This document shows, piece by piece, positions 42,826 to 53,973 of a stretch of 64,000 nt of DNA; position 1 is the first letter of the stretch, and each line of letters begins with the position of its first letter. The stretch is from the NCBI RefSeq assembly GCF_047663525.1, contig NC_092617.1, positions 5,809,501 through 5,873,500 of the forward strand, given 5' to 3'. The stretch is from Anas platyrhynchos. Taxonomy: Eukaryota > Chordata > Aves > Anseriformes > Anatidae. Under the pieces are notes generated by a model. That model searched no databases, had not been told where the DNA came from, and saw only the letters and a program-made list of their open reading frames with translations. The translations under genes and the position numbers were made by a program.

Positions 42826-43061
42826 ACGGAAGGGCCTTGGACATGCATTTTGGGGTCTCCTCCACCATCCCCCTTCCATTTGGTGGTGTTTTCATGACCA
42901 CCCTTCATCCCTTGGCCAACCTCCATCACCCTCTGCCCATGCAGCCCCTCCATCAGGGGGTTCTCCAGCAGGACCCTGGCCATGCGGTGGTCCAGCCCTT
43001 GCAGAAACCCAAGGGGGACATCAGTCATCCATCACCCTGAGGATTTCATGGGTGAAAAGGC
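42826..43061. other. Unique spacer after V31
   Basis: About 235 bp of non-V, non-triplet sequence (ccatttggtggtgttttcat, catcaccctctgcccatgca). It is not seen elsewhere in the window. No gene or RSS is evident. Confidence 0.5.
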
Positions 43062-43543
43062 TCAGAAGTGATGACCCCAGAGCCCAGTGCTGCGTGAGAA
43101 GAGCTGCGGGTGGACAACCTGATGGTGGACGGGGTGAGTTGTGTCGGGGCCTTTCCGTGGGCCATGAGCAATGTCAGAAGCACCAGGAGCACGATCAATC
43201 TCTCCTAGATAAGCGTAAGTGCCACCACTGTAAGCATTTTTCGCGCAGTAGTAGGTGGCGGTGTCCTCGGCCTTGAGGCTGTTCATCTGCAGGGTGGCCG
43301 TGCTCTGCCCATTGTTTTTGGAGATGGTGAAGCGTCCCTTCACCGCCGGCGCGTATCTTGTGGTACTACCATCGCTGCTAATACTCACGACGTACTCAAG
43401 CCCCTTCCCGGGTGCCTGTCGCACCCAGCTCATGCCGTAGCTGCTGAAGGTGTATCCGGAGCCCTTGCAGACCAGGGTCAGGGACCCCCCGGGACTCACG
43501 CGGCCCCCTCCGGACTCATCCAACGTCATGGCCGCCCGCAGCC
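43062..43543 (-). pseudogene. V32: V exon without leader
   Basis: Acceptor intact; [51 protein letters not shown]. The tail [19 protein letters not shown] then [17 protein letters not shown] resembles the class E end. The leader is lost at the junction with V33. Confidence 0.85.
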
Positions 43544-43583
43544 CTGGGGAGGAAGGACAGAGAGCGGTGGGCTCAGCCTGGGT

Positions 43584-43776
43584 AGTCCCTGACCCTGGTC
43601 TGCAAGGCCTCCGGCTTCACCTTCAGCAGCTACGGCATGAGATGGGTGCGACAGGCACCCGGGAAGGCGCTCGAGTGGCTCGCGGGTATTGACAGCTATG
43701 GTAGCACATACTACGCGTCGGCGGTGAAGGGACGCTTCACCATCTCCAGGAACAACGGGCAGAGCTGGTGGTGCTG
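43584..43776 (+). pseudogene. V33: V truncated in FR3
   Basis: It runs from the tagtccctgacc junction through [28 protein letters not shown] and SRNNGQS, then jumps into tggtggtgctgatgg and a stop. FR3 after QS, and the FR3 cysteine, are missing. V61 has the same breakpoint. Confidence 0.85.
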
Positions 43777-44203
43777 ATGGAGATGCTTCTGGTGGCCAGG
43801 ACAATTTGTGCCCAGGCCCTTTCCCTGTGCCAGGCATGAAGGCAGCAGCACCATCAGCCTCATTAACATAATGATCAATATCAGCGTGAGCAGCACCTTC
43901 ATCGTCATCACCATCATCATCACTTAGTAGTTTAGTGAGTAGTCGTGGTGATAGGAGGATGGTTGGAGTAGGTGACCTTGTAGCTCCTTTCCAAAATTCT
44001 AGTTTTTATCAATTCTATGATCATTACTAATGCCGTTGTCATCATCGATATGATAATAATTATCAGTGATATCAACATCACCGACACCACCACCACCACC
44101 ACCACCAGCATCACCCCCACCAGTGGCACCACCACAACCCCAACCAGTACCGGCAGCATTCAGCAGGCAGGGTGTCCAGTAGAGTCAAATTCATTTTGGG
44201 GAC
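43777..44203. other. Triplet-rich spacer after V33
   Basis: GAT/ATC/ACC-rich sequence (atcatcaccatcatcatcac, accaccaccaccaccaccag) around a short unique core (gaccttgtagctcctttcca). It resembles tail sequence detached from any V. A diverged copy is at 60470-60853. Confidence 0.55.
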
Positions 44204-44575
44204 TTACAGCAGTGGTAGTGCTATGAAAAGCTTATCAATCCGATAACCCCAATTATAACTACTACCATCAGCTTTCGCGCAGTAGTAGGTGGCGGTGTCC
44301 TCGGCCTTGAGGCTGTTCATCTGCAGGGTGACCGTGCTCTGCGCGTTGTCCCTGGAGATGGTGAAGCGTCCCTTCACCGCCGGCGCGTAGACTGTGTAAC
44401 TACTACTGTAGCTGATACCCGCAACGTACTCCAGCCCCTTCCCAGGCGCCTGTCGCAGCCACTCCATGGTGTAGTCTTTAAAGCTGAAGTCGGAGCCCTT
44501 GCAGACCAGGGCCAGGGACCCCCCGGGACTCACCAGGCCCCCTCCGGTCTCGTCCAACCTCGCGGCCGCCCACAG
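44204..44575 (-). pseudogene. V34: V exon of a distinct subfamily
   Basis: Acceptor present; [66 protein letters not shown]. The residues T, A, L and NAQSTV set it and its copy V62 apart from all others. The tail [20 protein letters not shown] is short. The leader is missing. Confidence 0.85.
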
Positions 44576-44629
44576 CCCTGCGGAGGAAGGACAGAGAGCG
44601 GTGGGCTCAGCCTGGGGGATCCTTGATCC

Positions 44630-44905
44630 TTACAACCACTACTACCAGCATTTTTCGCGCAGTAGTAGGTGGCGGTGTCTTCGGCCTTGAGGCTGTTCAT
44701 CTGCAGGGTGGCCGTGCTCTGCCCGTTGTTTTTGGAGATGGTGAAGCGTCCCTCCACCTCCGGCAAGTACCAAATTTTACCATCACTCCAAATACCCGCG
44801 ACGTTTTCGAGCCCCTTCCCGGGTGCCTGTCGCACCCACTCCATGTTGTAGCTGCTGAAGGTGAAGCCGGAGCCCTTGCAGACCAGGGTCAGGGACGCCC
44901 CGGTG
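44630..44905 (-). pseudogene. V35: V body with replaced FR1, tandem to V34
   Basis: FR1 starts [13 protein letters not shown] after a junction; [28 protein letters not shown] (V01-like), SKNNGQST. The short tail [13 protein letters not shown] runs straight into the intron remnant of V34 in the same orientation, a rare same-strand arrangement. Confidence 0.83.
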
Positions 44906-44937
44906 TAAATCTGGGACATGGAGCAGGAAATTTGGGC

Positions 44938-45213
44938 TTAGTTCAGTACCTTGGGGTCAATGGAATGAGTTTGGTTCAGGAAATGATTTGGGGTGGAATG
45001 CCAGGGATTTGGGTGATCAAGATGAGCGATGTGACCACCACCACCACCAGCACCACCACCACCACAATCAATGCCAGGACCGTCAACATCACCAAGACCA
45101 TTTTTAATGTCACCACCACCATCAATGTCACCAGCACCAGTAGCACCAGTAATACCACTACCAGGAGCTGTAGTATAACTACTAGCACTTTTCACGCAGT
45201 AGTAGGTGGACAC
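44938..45213 (-). pseudogene. V36: FR3 end plus tail A only
   Basis: Only STYYCVK remains of the V body. The class A tail ([20 protein letters not shown] to [19 protein letters not shown]) is complete and open to 44938. Upstream the V body is replaced by cccgcagccccggggttgac. Confidence 0.83.
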
Positions 45214-46430
45214 CCGCAGCCCCGGGGTTGACCTGGCAGAGCAGTTTCATCGTCCAACCATCGAAGGGTTAACATAAAAAGGCCCAGGTGTAGCCAAATC
45301 TGGGCAGATTCAACCCATTCTGCGATGGGTGCTGCAGGAAATTACCCTAAAATTCCAAAAGATGCATGTATTTTGTCCAAAAAGGTGTTCAAAGCAAAAA
45401 TATCTCCATATTTGTCCCCAAACTCAACATATGGACCCAAACTCATTGATATTTGGGTGAAAAAGTGGCCATCTAGGCAACGAGGGGAACCTGGCTTTGG
45501 GCTTGGTGCAAGATGTTGGGCTCGGAGTTGGGAATTTGGGTTCGTTTAAGGGAATTTGGGCTTGAAGAATGGAATTTGGGCTCAGAGAATGGAATTTGGG
45601 CTCAGGGAAGGGAATTTGGGCTTAAAAAATTTGCCAAAAATGGGAATACTTTTGCCCCTTTGTCCATTTTGATCCCAAATACAGATATTTTTCTGCCGGT
45701 TTTGAGCATTCAGACTCCAAAAATAAAAGTATTTTCCCATTTCTGACCATCTTTCCTCCAAATACAGGGTCTCATCACCTCTTGACCTCAGTAGGGGCAT
45801 TTTTTGCCCTTTCCTGGCTATTTTTGCCCCAAATGTGCTCATGTTTGGCTCTATATGCCTTCTTTACCCCAAAACATGAGTATTTGACTCATTCTGGGGG
45901 GCATTGTGGCCCCATGATGAGGATTCTTTACCTTTTCTTGATAGTTTGGTGCAAATAATACACAATTCCTGCTTTTTAACACTAAAATTCATCAAAATGG
46001 GATGTTGATTATTATTCTTGCCATTTAGACACCTATCAGATGGATTTTTTTCCTCTTTTTCCCATTTTTTCCAAAATACGCATTCATTTTTAACATTTTT
46101 GGGCCAGCTGAGTCCAAAATGCGGGAATTCATCCCAATTCTAGGCTGGAAACCCCCAATTTGAGAAGTTTTTGCTGAGCCCTTCAGCCCTGCCTCGGGTG
46201 CCCACCCAAGCGCAGCCAGCCAGGTGTCTGCGCGGGGGCTATTTCTGGGCAGAAAACGAGTTATTTTGGTACCGCCTGAAACCTCAGCAGCTGGAGCAGC
46301 CCCGAAACGTGGCTGTTTTCTGTTTTCTGGACCCATTTTTTGCCTCCACACCTGGGGCCGGGGGCGGGAAGGCGCCGTGGGCACAAAAGCTCCGTGCCGG
46401 GAAGGTTGTAGGGGAGGAGATTGCAATTAA
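45214..46430. other. Spacer with reversed spacer S
   Basis: It contains short ggaatttgggctcag repeats at 45540-45630, then spacer S in reverse orientation relative to 33070-33790, ending at ggaaggttgtaggggaggag. No gene is seen. A diverged copy is at 61905-63130. Confidence 0.6.
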
Positions 46431-46871
46431 TTAATTACACGTCCACGAGTGCTAATTGCATGTGAGAGATTGCAATTAATTAATTACACATCCATAAGTG
46501 ATAATTGCAATTAAATGCAATTAAATCACTCAGTGCCCATAAGTGATAATTGCACGGGAGGGATTGCAATTAATTCAATGTCCATAAGTGATGATGTCAC
46601 GGGAGAGAATGCAATTAATTAATTACACATCCACAAATGATAATTGCACGGGAGAGATCGCAATTAAGTAATTCAAGGCCCATAAATGATCATTATATGG
46701 GAGAAATCATAATTAAATAATTCGTTCTCAATGAGTGATGATTACGTGGTGAAAACTTCAATTAAATAATTTATTTAAAAAAATAATCAATAAAATAATT
46801 AAATAATTAAATAATCGTTCAATTAAATGAATAATTGGATAAATAGATAGGCAGATAAATAGATAAATAGA

Positions 46872-46902
<31 letters not shown>

Positions 46903-46951
46903 ATAGATAGATAGATAGATAAATAGATAAATAGATAAATTAAAAAAACAA

Positions 46952-47006
<55 letters not shown>

Positions 47007-48080
47007 ATAGCGGGACGATTAAATAAATAAATAATTGGGTAATCGAACGGTTGAATTATTAAATAAATAAATAAATAAATGGTTGAATAATTAAGCGATG
47101 AGCAGACCCCGGAGACTGCAATTAAATAATTCCAAGTCCTTGAGCAATGATTACATGGAAAAAAAAAAAGGTAATTAAATAATTTGATCCCAATAATTGT
47201 TGATTACATAAAAGAGATTAAATTAAATAATTTATTGCCAAAAAGTGATAATTATATAAAAGAGATTGCAATTGAATAATTTATTGCCAATAAGTGTTGT
47301 TTATATATAAGAGTCTTCAATTAAATAATTGATTATCCATAAGTGATGAGGGAAATTGTAATTAAATAATTGATTCTCCATAATTGATGAGCAGGCTGCA
47401 GAGATTGCAATTAAATAATTAAAGGTCTGTAAGCGATGATTGCATGGAAGAGGTTGCAATTAAATAATTAATTCCACGTAGGTGATGAGCTCGTGATTGC
47501 AATTAAAACTCTCCCTGCACACCAGCAATTAGCTCAGACTGCAATTAAAAAACCCAAAATCTGAGACTTTGCAGTTTGACGTGTGCACAGCATGAGGGCG
47601 CTGATGAGGCTGCAATTAATTAACTTATCAGGCAGAGGGTGCAACGAAGTAATGCAGGCAAGCGACGAGCATGCGGAAATGATTCCAATTAATTAATTAA
47701 TCCAGTGCACAAAGGTAATGAGAAGATGGTGGGGATTGGAGTGGGATGACCCCACGCCCAAAAATGATGAATTCACGCCAAAAATAGCAAGGAAATAATT
47801 TGATGAGCCCAATTAACGAACACACGGTGAAGATTACAAAGACATAACGAGGAAAGTCATGAGTTTGTGTCAAAGATTGCAATTAAATAATTCTGAGCAC
47901 TCAATTAGTGATTGTATAGCTGAAATCACAATGAAATTGCTGAAATTACGAGGAAATAAGTCAATGAAGAAACACAAGAGTTCGTCAACGATTACAATGC
48001 AATTAGTCAATTATCCCAATTAATGAGTCCATTGTAGTTAATGCAATGAATTAACTCAGGGAGGAAACACAATAAATTCA
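46430..48080. other. AT-rich spacer with GCAATTAAATAATT periodicity and tetranucleotide runs
   Basis: Recurring gattgcaattaaataatt and cataagtgatgattac motifs spaced about 40-60 bp, plus (aata)n runs at about 46870-47010. No coding sequence is supported. The first kilobase recurs at 63130-64000. Confidence 0.75.
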
Positions 48081-48600
48081 TGTCAAAGATTGCAATTAAA
48101 GAATTTAATCAACCAAATTAATTAGGATATGGTAGGGAATGCGATGAAATAACGAGGGAACACGATGAGTTTACGTTGAAGATTGCAATGAAATAATTAA
48201 GTGGGCTCAATTAGAGTCATGACGGGGATTAAAATTAAATAAATCAATGAGGAAACGTGATAAATTCATGTCAAAGATTGCAATTAAAGAATTTAATCAA
48301 CCAAATTAATTAGGATATTGTAGGGAATGTGATGAAATAACGAGGGAACACGATGAGTTTATGTTGAAGATTGCAACGAAATAATTAAGTGGGCTCAATT
48401 AGAGTCATGACGGAGATTAAAATTAAATAAATCAATGAGGAAAGGTGATAAATTCATGTCAAAAATTGCAATTAAAGAATTTAATCAACCAAATTAATTA
48501 GGATATTGTAGGGAATGTGATGAAATAACGAAGGATGACGATGAGTCCATGACAAGGCCAGCAATTAAACAACTCAGCGCGCCCAATTAACGCATGGCAG
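48081..48600. repeat. 188-bp tandem repeat, nearly three copies
   Basis: Copies start at 48081, 48269 and 48457 (tgtcaaagattgcaattaaa), exactly 188 bp apart, with few differences. The third copy is partial. It lies just left of the V37 promoter. Confidence 0.88.
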
Positions 48601-48754
48601 AGAGCGCAACGAGACGAATCGCCGCGCTCAACCGTCGGGCGCCAATCAAGGATGGCAATTAACCATCCCGATGCGCGCCGCTAACGAGCGTGGCGCGAAA
48701 CCCGCTCCAGGCCCCTCCCCATGAAACCGACCCCCCCCCCCGCCTCGAAGCCCG

Positions 48755-48844
48755 CTCCCCATGCAAATACCCCCCTCCGGGCGCCTTTAAATACGGCCGT
48801 CAACAGAGTCCCAACAGCACCCAGCACCCCTTCCCTTCCCCACC
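48755..48844 (+). promoter_or_regulatory. V37 promoter: octamer plus TATA-like box
   Basis: A perfect ATGCAAAT at 48761-48768, then tttaaata at 48786-48793, and the ATG at 48845. Spacing fits an Ig V promoter. This is the only leader-bearing V in the window with an intact octamer. Confidence 0.75.
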
Positions 48845-49568
48845 ATGAGTCCTCGGCCTCACGCCTTCGCCCTCCTCCTCCTCCTGGCCGCCGTCCCAGG
48901 TAGGGCCCGGTCCCGCGGAGGCTGCCGGCGGCCCCGGCTCCCCACGGCCGTGCGGGGGCCCGTGCCGTGCGGCTGAGCCCACCGCTCTCTGTCCTTCCTC
49001 CCCAGGGCTGCGGGCGGCCGAGACCTTGGATGAGTCCGGAGGGGGCCTCGTGAGTCCCGGGGGGTCCCTGACCCTGGTCTGCAAGGGCTCCGGCTTCACC
49101 TTCAGCAGCTACGGCATGGGATGGATGCGACAGGCACCCGGGAAGGGGCTCGAGTACGTCGCGAGTATTAACAGCAGTGGTAGTAGCACTTACTACGCGC
49201 CGGCGGTGAAGGGACGCTTCACCATCTCCAGGAACAACGGGCAGAGCACGCTCACCCTGCAGATGAACAGCCTCAAGGCCGAAGACACCGCCACCTACTA
49301 CTGCGCGAAAAGTGCTAGTGGTTATACTACAGCTGCTGGTAGTGACATTGCTGGTGCTCCTGGTGCTGGTTACATTGATGCTGGTGGTGACATTAAAAAT
49401 GGTCTTGGTGATGTTGACGGTCTTGGCATTGATTGTGGTGGTGATCGTGGTTTTGGTGGTGGTGCTGCTGGTCACATTGGTCATCTTGATCACCCAAATC
49501 CCTGGCATTCCACCCCAAATCATTTGCTGAACCCAACTCATTCCACTGACCCCAAGGTACTAAATTAA
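48845..49568 (+). CDS. V37: leader-bearing IGHV-type segment with octamer promoter and tail A
   Basis: Leader 48845-48899 ([18 protein letters not shown]), 106-bp intron, V exon from 49006 ([14 protein letters not shown]). [48 protein letters not shown] and YYC. The frame continues through an 88-codon class A tail to 49568. Promoter, leader, splice sites and V are all whole, so this is the best candidate for a transcribed V, but FR3 is followed by the fused tail and not by an RSS. Downstream of 49253 it is identical to V06. Confidence 0.85.
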
Positions 49569-49586
49569 GCCCAAATTTACTGCTCC

Positions 49587-49826
49587 ATGCCCCAAACTTG
49601 CACCAGGGGGTCGCTGATCCTGGCCTTCAAGGGCTCCGGCTTCACCTTCAGCAGCTACCACATGGGATGGGTGCAACGGGAACCCAGGAAGGGACTTGAG
49701 TACGTCGCGGGTATTCAGAGCGATGGTAGCACGTGGCACGACCACGTTACGAGCAGTAGTAGCAGACCAACACGCAGGCAGAGCTGGGATGAGTTGTGTT
49801 GGGACCTGGCCATGGGCTGTGGATGA
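49587..49826 (+). pseudogene. V38: copy of V07
   Basis: Same as V07 at offset 20166, with no difference seen: a V fragment from the cttgcaccaggggg junction to CDR2, without FR3, running into V39 antisense. Confidence 0.8.
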
Positions 49827-50210
49827 GACCAGCAGCACCAGCAGCACCAGCAGCACCAGCAACAGCATCCATCCAACCAATACCAGTACAACCAGTACGA
49901 GCATAACTTCTCGCGCAGTAGTAGGTGGCGGTGTCTTCGGCCTTGAGGCTGTTCATCTGCAGGGTGGCCGTGCTCTGCCCGTTGTTCCTGGAGATGGTGA
50001 AGCGTCCCTGCACCGCCGGCGCGTACCATGTGTCACCATCACTCTCAATACCTGCGACGTACTCGAGCCCCTTCCCGGGTGCCTGTCGCACCCACTGCAT
50101 GCTGTAGCTGCTGAAGGTGTATCCGGAGCCCTTGCAGACCAGGGTCAGGGACCCCCCGGGACTCACGAGGCCCCCTCCGGACTCATCCAAGGTGGCGGCC
50201 GCCCGCAGCC
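49747..50210 (-). pseudogene. V39: copy of V08, tail D
   Basis: Same as V08 at offset 20166. V exon with acceptor, [21 protein letters not shown] and class D tail; leader lost. Confidence 0.85.
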
Positions 50211-50248
50211 CTGGGGAGGAAGGACAGAGAGCGGTGGGCTCAGCCTGG

Positions 50249-50612
50249 GTAGTCCCTGACCCTGGTCTGCAAGGGCTCCGGCTTCACCTTCAGCAGCTAC
50301 GGCATGAGATGGGTGCGACAGGCACCTGGGAAGGGGCTCGAGTTCGTCGCGGGTATTGAGAACGATGGTAGTGGCACATACTACGCGCCGGCGGTGGAGG
50401 GACGCTTCACCATCTCCAGGAACAACGGGCAGAGCACGCTCACCCTGCAGATGAACAGCCTCAAGGCCGAAGACACCGCCACCTACTACTGCGTGAGAAG
50501 TGCTAGTGGTTGTTGGAGTGGTGATTGTGCTCGTGTGTTGATGGCTGACAATATTAGCATCACCTGGAGCATTATGATCATCACAAAACCATCACCAACA
50601 CCATCAGCATGA
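50249..50612 (+). pseudogene. V40: copy of V09, tail B
   Basis: Same as V09 at offset 20166. 5'-truncated V with [16 protein letters not shown] and the two-cysteine tail; overlaps V41 antisense. Confidence 0.85.
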
Positions 50613-51003
50613 CCAGTACCACAACCAGTGTCACCAGCAGCTCCAGCACCAGCAGCACCAGCAATCCTAGCAGCATAAGCACAACCACTACCAGCACATT
50701 TTGCGCAGTAGTAGGTGGCGGTGTCTTCGGCCTTGAGGCTGTTCATCTGCAGGGTGGCCGTGCTCTGCCCGTTGTTCCTGGAGATGGTGAAGCGTCCCTT
50801 CACCGCCGGCGCGTAGTTTGTGTAACTACCACTGCTGCTAATATACGCGACGAATTCAAGACCCTTCCGAGGTGCCTGTCGAACCCAATACATGCTGTTG
50901 CTGCTGAAGGTGAAGCCGGAGGCCTTGCAGACCAGGGTCAGGGACCCCCCGGGACTCACTCGACCCCCTCCAGACTCATCCAAGGTCTCGGCCGCCCGCA
51001 GCC
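50486..51003 (-). pseudogene. V41: copy of V10, tail C
   Basis: Same as V10 at offset 20166, including the G to R change in FR2 and the four-cysteine tail. Confidence 0.85.
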
Positions 51004-51045
51004 CTGGGGAGGAAGGACAGAGAGCGGTGGGCTCAGCCTCAATAG

Positions 51046-51400
51046 TCCCTGACCCTGGTCTGCAAGGCCTCCGGCTTCACCTTCAGTGACTTCTACATGT
51101 ATTGGGTGCGACAGGCACCTGGGAAGGGGCTCGAGTTCGTCGCGAGTATTACCGGTAGTGGTAGTTACACAGGCTACGCGCCGGCGGTGAAGGGACGCTT
51201 CACCATCTCCAGGAACAACGGGCAGAGCACGGCCACCCTGCAGATGAACAGCCTCAAGGCTGAAGACACCGCCACCTACTACTGCGCGAAAGAAGCTGGT
51301 AGTGGTTGTTGGGGTTATGTTGCTGAGGTTCCTGTTGCTGCTGGTGGTGGTGCTGCTGGTGCTGGTTATGATGCTGGTGATGTTAATATTGTCAGCCATC
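51046..51400 (+). pseudogene. V42: copy of V11
   Basis: Same as V11 at offset 20166 ([23 protein letters not shown], glycine/alanine-rich tail). Confidence 0.85.
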
Positions 51401-51724
51401 AACTCCACCAGCACACCAACCACTACCAGCACCACCACCACCTTTCACGGAGTAGTAGGTGGCGGTGTCTTCGGCCTTGAGGCTGTTCATCTGCAGGGTG
51501 AGCGTGCTCTGCCCGTTGTTCCTGGAGATGGTGAAGCGTCCCTTCACCGCCGGCAAGTACCATGTGCTACTACCACCGCTGTTAATACTCGCGATGAACT
51601 CGAGCGCCTTCCCAGGCGCCTGTCGCACCCACTCCATGGCGTAGCTGCTGAAGGTGAAGCCGGAGCCCTTGCAGACCAGGGTCAGGGACCCCCCGGGACT
51701 CACGAGGCCCCCTTCACACTCAGA
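51392..51724 (-). pseudogene. V43: copy of V12 with the same lost cysteine
   Basis: Same as V12 at offset 20166, including serine in place of the FR3 cysteine and the same spacer-replaced FR1. Confidence 0.85.
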
Positions 51725-51862
51725 GAACCCGAGCACTGTGCTTCCTGTCACTCAGCTCCTCCACATCTCCCTTCCCTCCACCAGCCTCTGCTGCCGTGCG
51801 GCCATCTGGCACCACATCTCGTCTCTTCAGATCTCACAGCAGTCCTTGGATAGTCCCAAACA

Positions 51863-52226
51863 TCTCCGGCTTCTCCTTCAGCAGCTACGCCATGCATTGG
51901 GTGCGACAGGCACCCGGGAAGGGGCTCGAGTTTGTCGCGGGTATTAGCAGTGGTAGTGGCACATACTACGTGCCGGCGATTCAGGGACGCTTCACCATCT
52001 CCAGGAACAACGGGCAGAGCACGGCCACCCTGCAGATGAACAGCCTCAAGGCCGAAGACACCGCCACCTACTACTGCGCGAAACGTGCTGGTAGTGGTAC
52101 TGGTGGTGCTGATGAGATTGCTGGTGCTGCTGCTGCTGGTACTGGTGGTTCTGGTTCTGGTCTTTATGATGGTGCTGGTGATATTTATATTGTCAGCAAT
52201 CAACATCACTGGCACTACCACCACAC
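51863..52226 (+). pseudogene. V44: copy of V13
   Basis: Same as V13 at offset 20166 ([21 protein letters not shown], long open tail). Confidence 0.83.
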
Positions 52227-52240
52227 CAACCACTACCAGT

Positions 52241-52835
52241 TTACCTGGCACCATCAACAACGTCATGAAGACCATCACCAACACCATCAGCACGACCAGC
52301 ACCACAACCACCATAACCAGCAGCATCAGCAATCTCACCAGCACCACTACCAGCACCACTGTAAGCATATTTCGCGCAGTAGTAGGTGGCGGTGTCTTCG
52401 GCCTTGAGGCTGTTCATCTGCAGGGTGAGCGTGCTCTGCCCGTTGTCCCTGGAGATGGTGAAGCGTCCCTTCACCGCCGGCGCGTAGCCTGTCCAACTAC
52501 CATCCTTGCTAATAGCTGCGATATCTTCGAGCCCCTTCCCGGGTGCCTGTCGCACCCATCTCATGCCGTAGTCACTGAAGGTGAAGCCGGAGCCCTTGCA
52601 GACCAGGGTCAGGGACCCCCCGGGACTCACGAGGCCCCCTCCGGACTCATCCAAGGTCTCGGCCGCCCGCAGCCCTGGGGAGGAAGGACAGAGAGCGGTG
52701 GGCTCAGCCGCACGGCACGGGCCCCCGCACGGCCGTGGGGAGCCGGGGCCGCCGGCAGCCTCCGCGGGACCGGGCCCTACCTGGGACGGCGGCCAGGAGG
52801 AGGAGGAGGGCGAAGGCGTGAGGCCGAGGATTCAT
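52241..52835 (-). CDS. V45: leader-bearing copy of V14
   Basis: Same as V14 at offset 20166: leader 52835-52781 (MNPRPHAF), intron 106 bp, V exon and tail open to 52241, no RSS, no octamer upstream. Confidence 0.8.
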
Positions 52836-53966
52836 AGTGGGGATTGAAGGGGTGCTGGGTGCTGTTGGGACGCTGTTGACGGCCGTATTTGAAGGTGCCA
52901 AGAGTAAGCGTTCATTGTGTTTCGTCCTTGGGGTATTTCATTGCATTCCATGCCACACAGTCATTAATTGCATGCACTCAATTATTTCATGGTTGATTCT
53001 TATCTGGAACTCATTGTGGTTCTTTGGTGAAGAAAAGGAACTCAACAAAGTTGATTTTTTTTGTATCTTCCACCATATTCTAATTGGGCCTCTGTAATTA
53101 TTTCATTTTGATCTTTGACTAGCATTTGTTTCATTTCTTCATTATTCTGTTTAATTCTTTACTCCGCACTAATTCATGGGGTGCTTTGAGTTATTTCATC
53201 GTGATCCCTGATCACTTATGACATGGAAATATTTAATGGGATGGGTTATTTGATATTAACGCTGAGTAATTGAATTGCAATTTCCTCTAAAATGGACTCA
53301 GAAAACAGAAAGCAGCCGTGTTTTGGGGCTGCTCCAGCTGCTGAGGTTTCAGGCCGTACCAAAATAACTCGGTTTTCTGCCCAGAAATAGCCCCCGCACA
53401 AACATCTGGCTGGCTGCGCTTGGCTGGGCAGCGCTGCAGGTCTCAGCAAAAACTTCTCAAATCGGGGGTTTTTATATAAAAAGTATAAAGACATTCCCAC
53501 ATTTTGGACTCAGCTGGCCCCAAAGTGTTAAAAATATGTTAGTATTCTGGGAAAAAAAGGAAAAGGAGGAAAAAAATCCATGTAATATGTGCGTTAATGA
53601 AGAGGATAATAATCAACACCCCAATTTCATTCAAACTGGTGTTAAAAAGTAAGAAATGTGTATTATTTGGGTTGAAAAATATCCATAAATGGCAAAGACC
53701 CCCCATTTTGTGGCCACATTGCCCCTGAAAATGGGCCAGGTGCTCATATTTGGGGCAAAGAGGGAATCTAGAGCCAAACACCTCTGTATTTGGGGCAAAA
53801 ATACCCATGAAAGGGCAAAAGCATGACCATACTGAGGTCAAGAGTAAGCATAAGAGGCAACGCGTTCTTCTATTTGGGAGAAGGGTGGCCAAAAATAGGA
53901 ATGTAATTTATATTTTGGAACAAAATGTTGTGATACTGGGGGTAACACAGAGCTCGCTGCAGTGCA
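52836..53966. other. Copy of the 32670-33800 spacer
   Basis: Same as 32670-33800 at offset 20166, with spacer S at about 53240-53955. The non-V sequence is identical too, so the block moved or was copied as a unit. Confidence 0.8.
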
Positions 53967-53973
53967 TGGGTAG

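Noticed and set aside
42467-43276. A 269-codon frame reading V31 through to antisense V32
   Set aside because: The part after the D-like tail has no resemblance to any domain and ends in V32 antisense; chance openness is likely.
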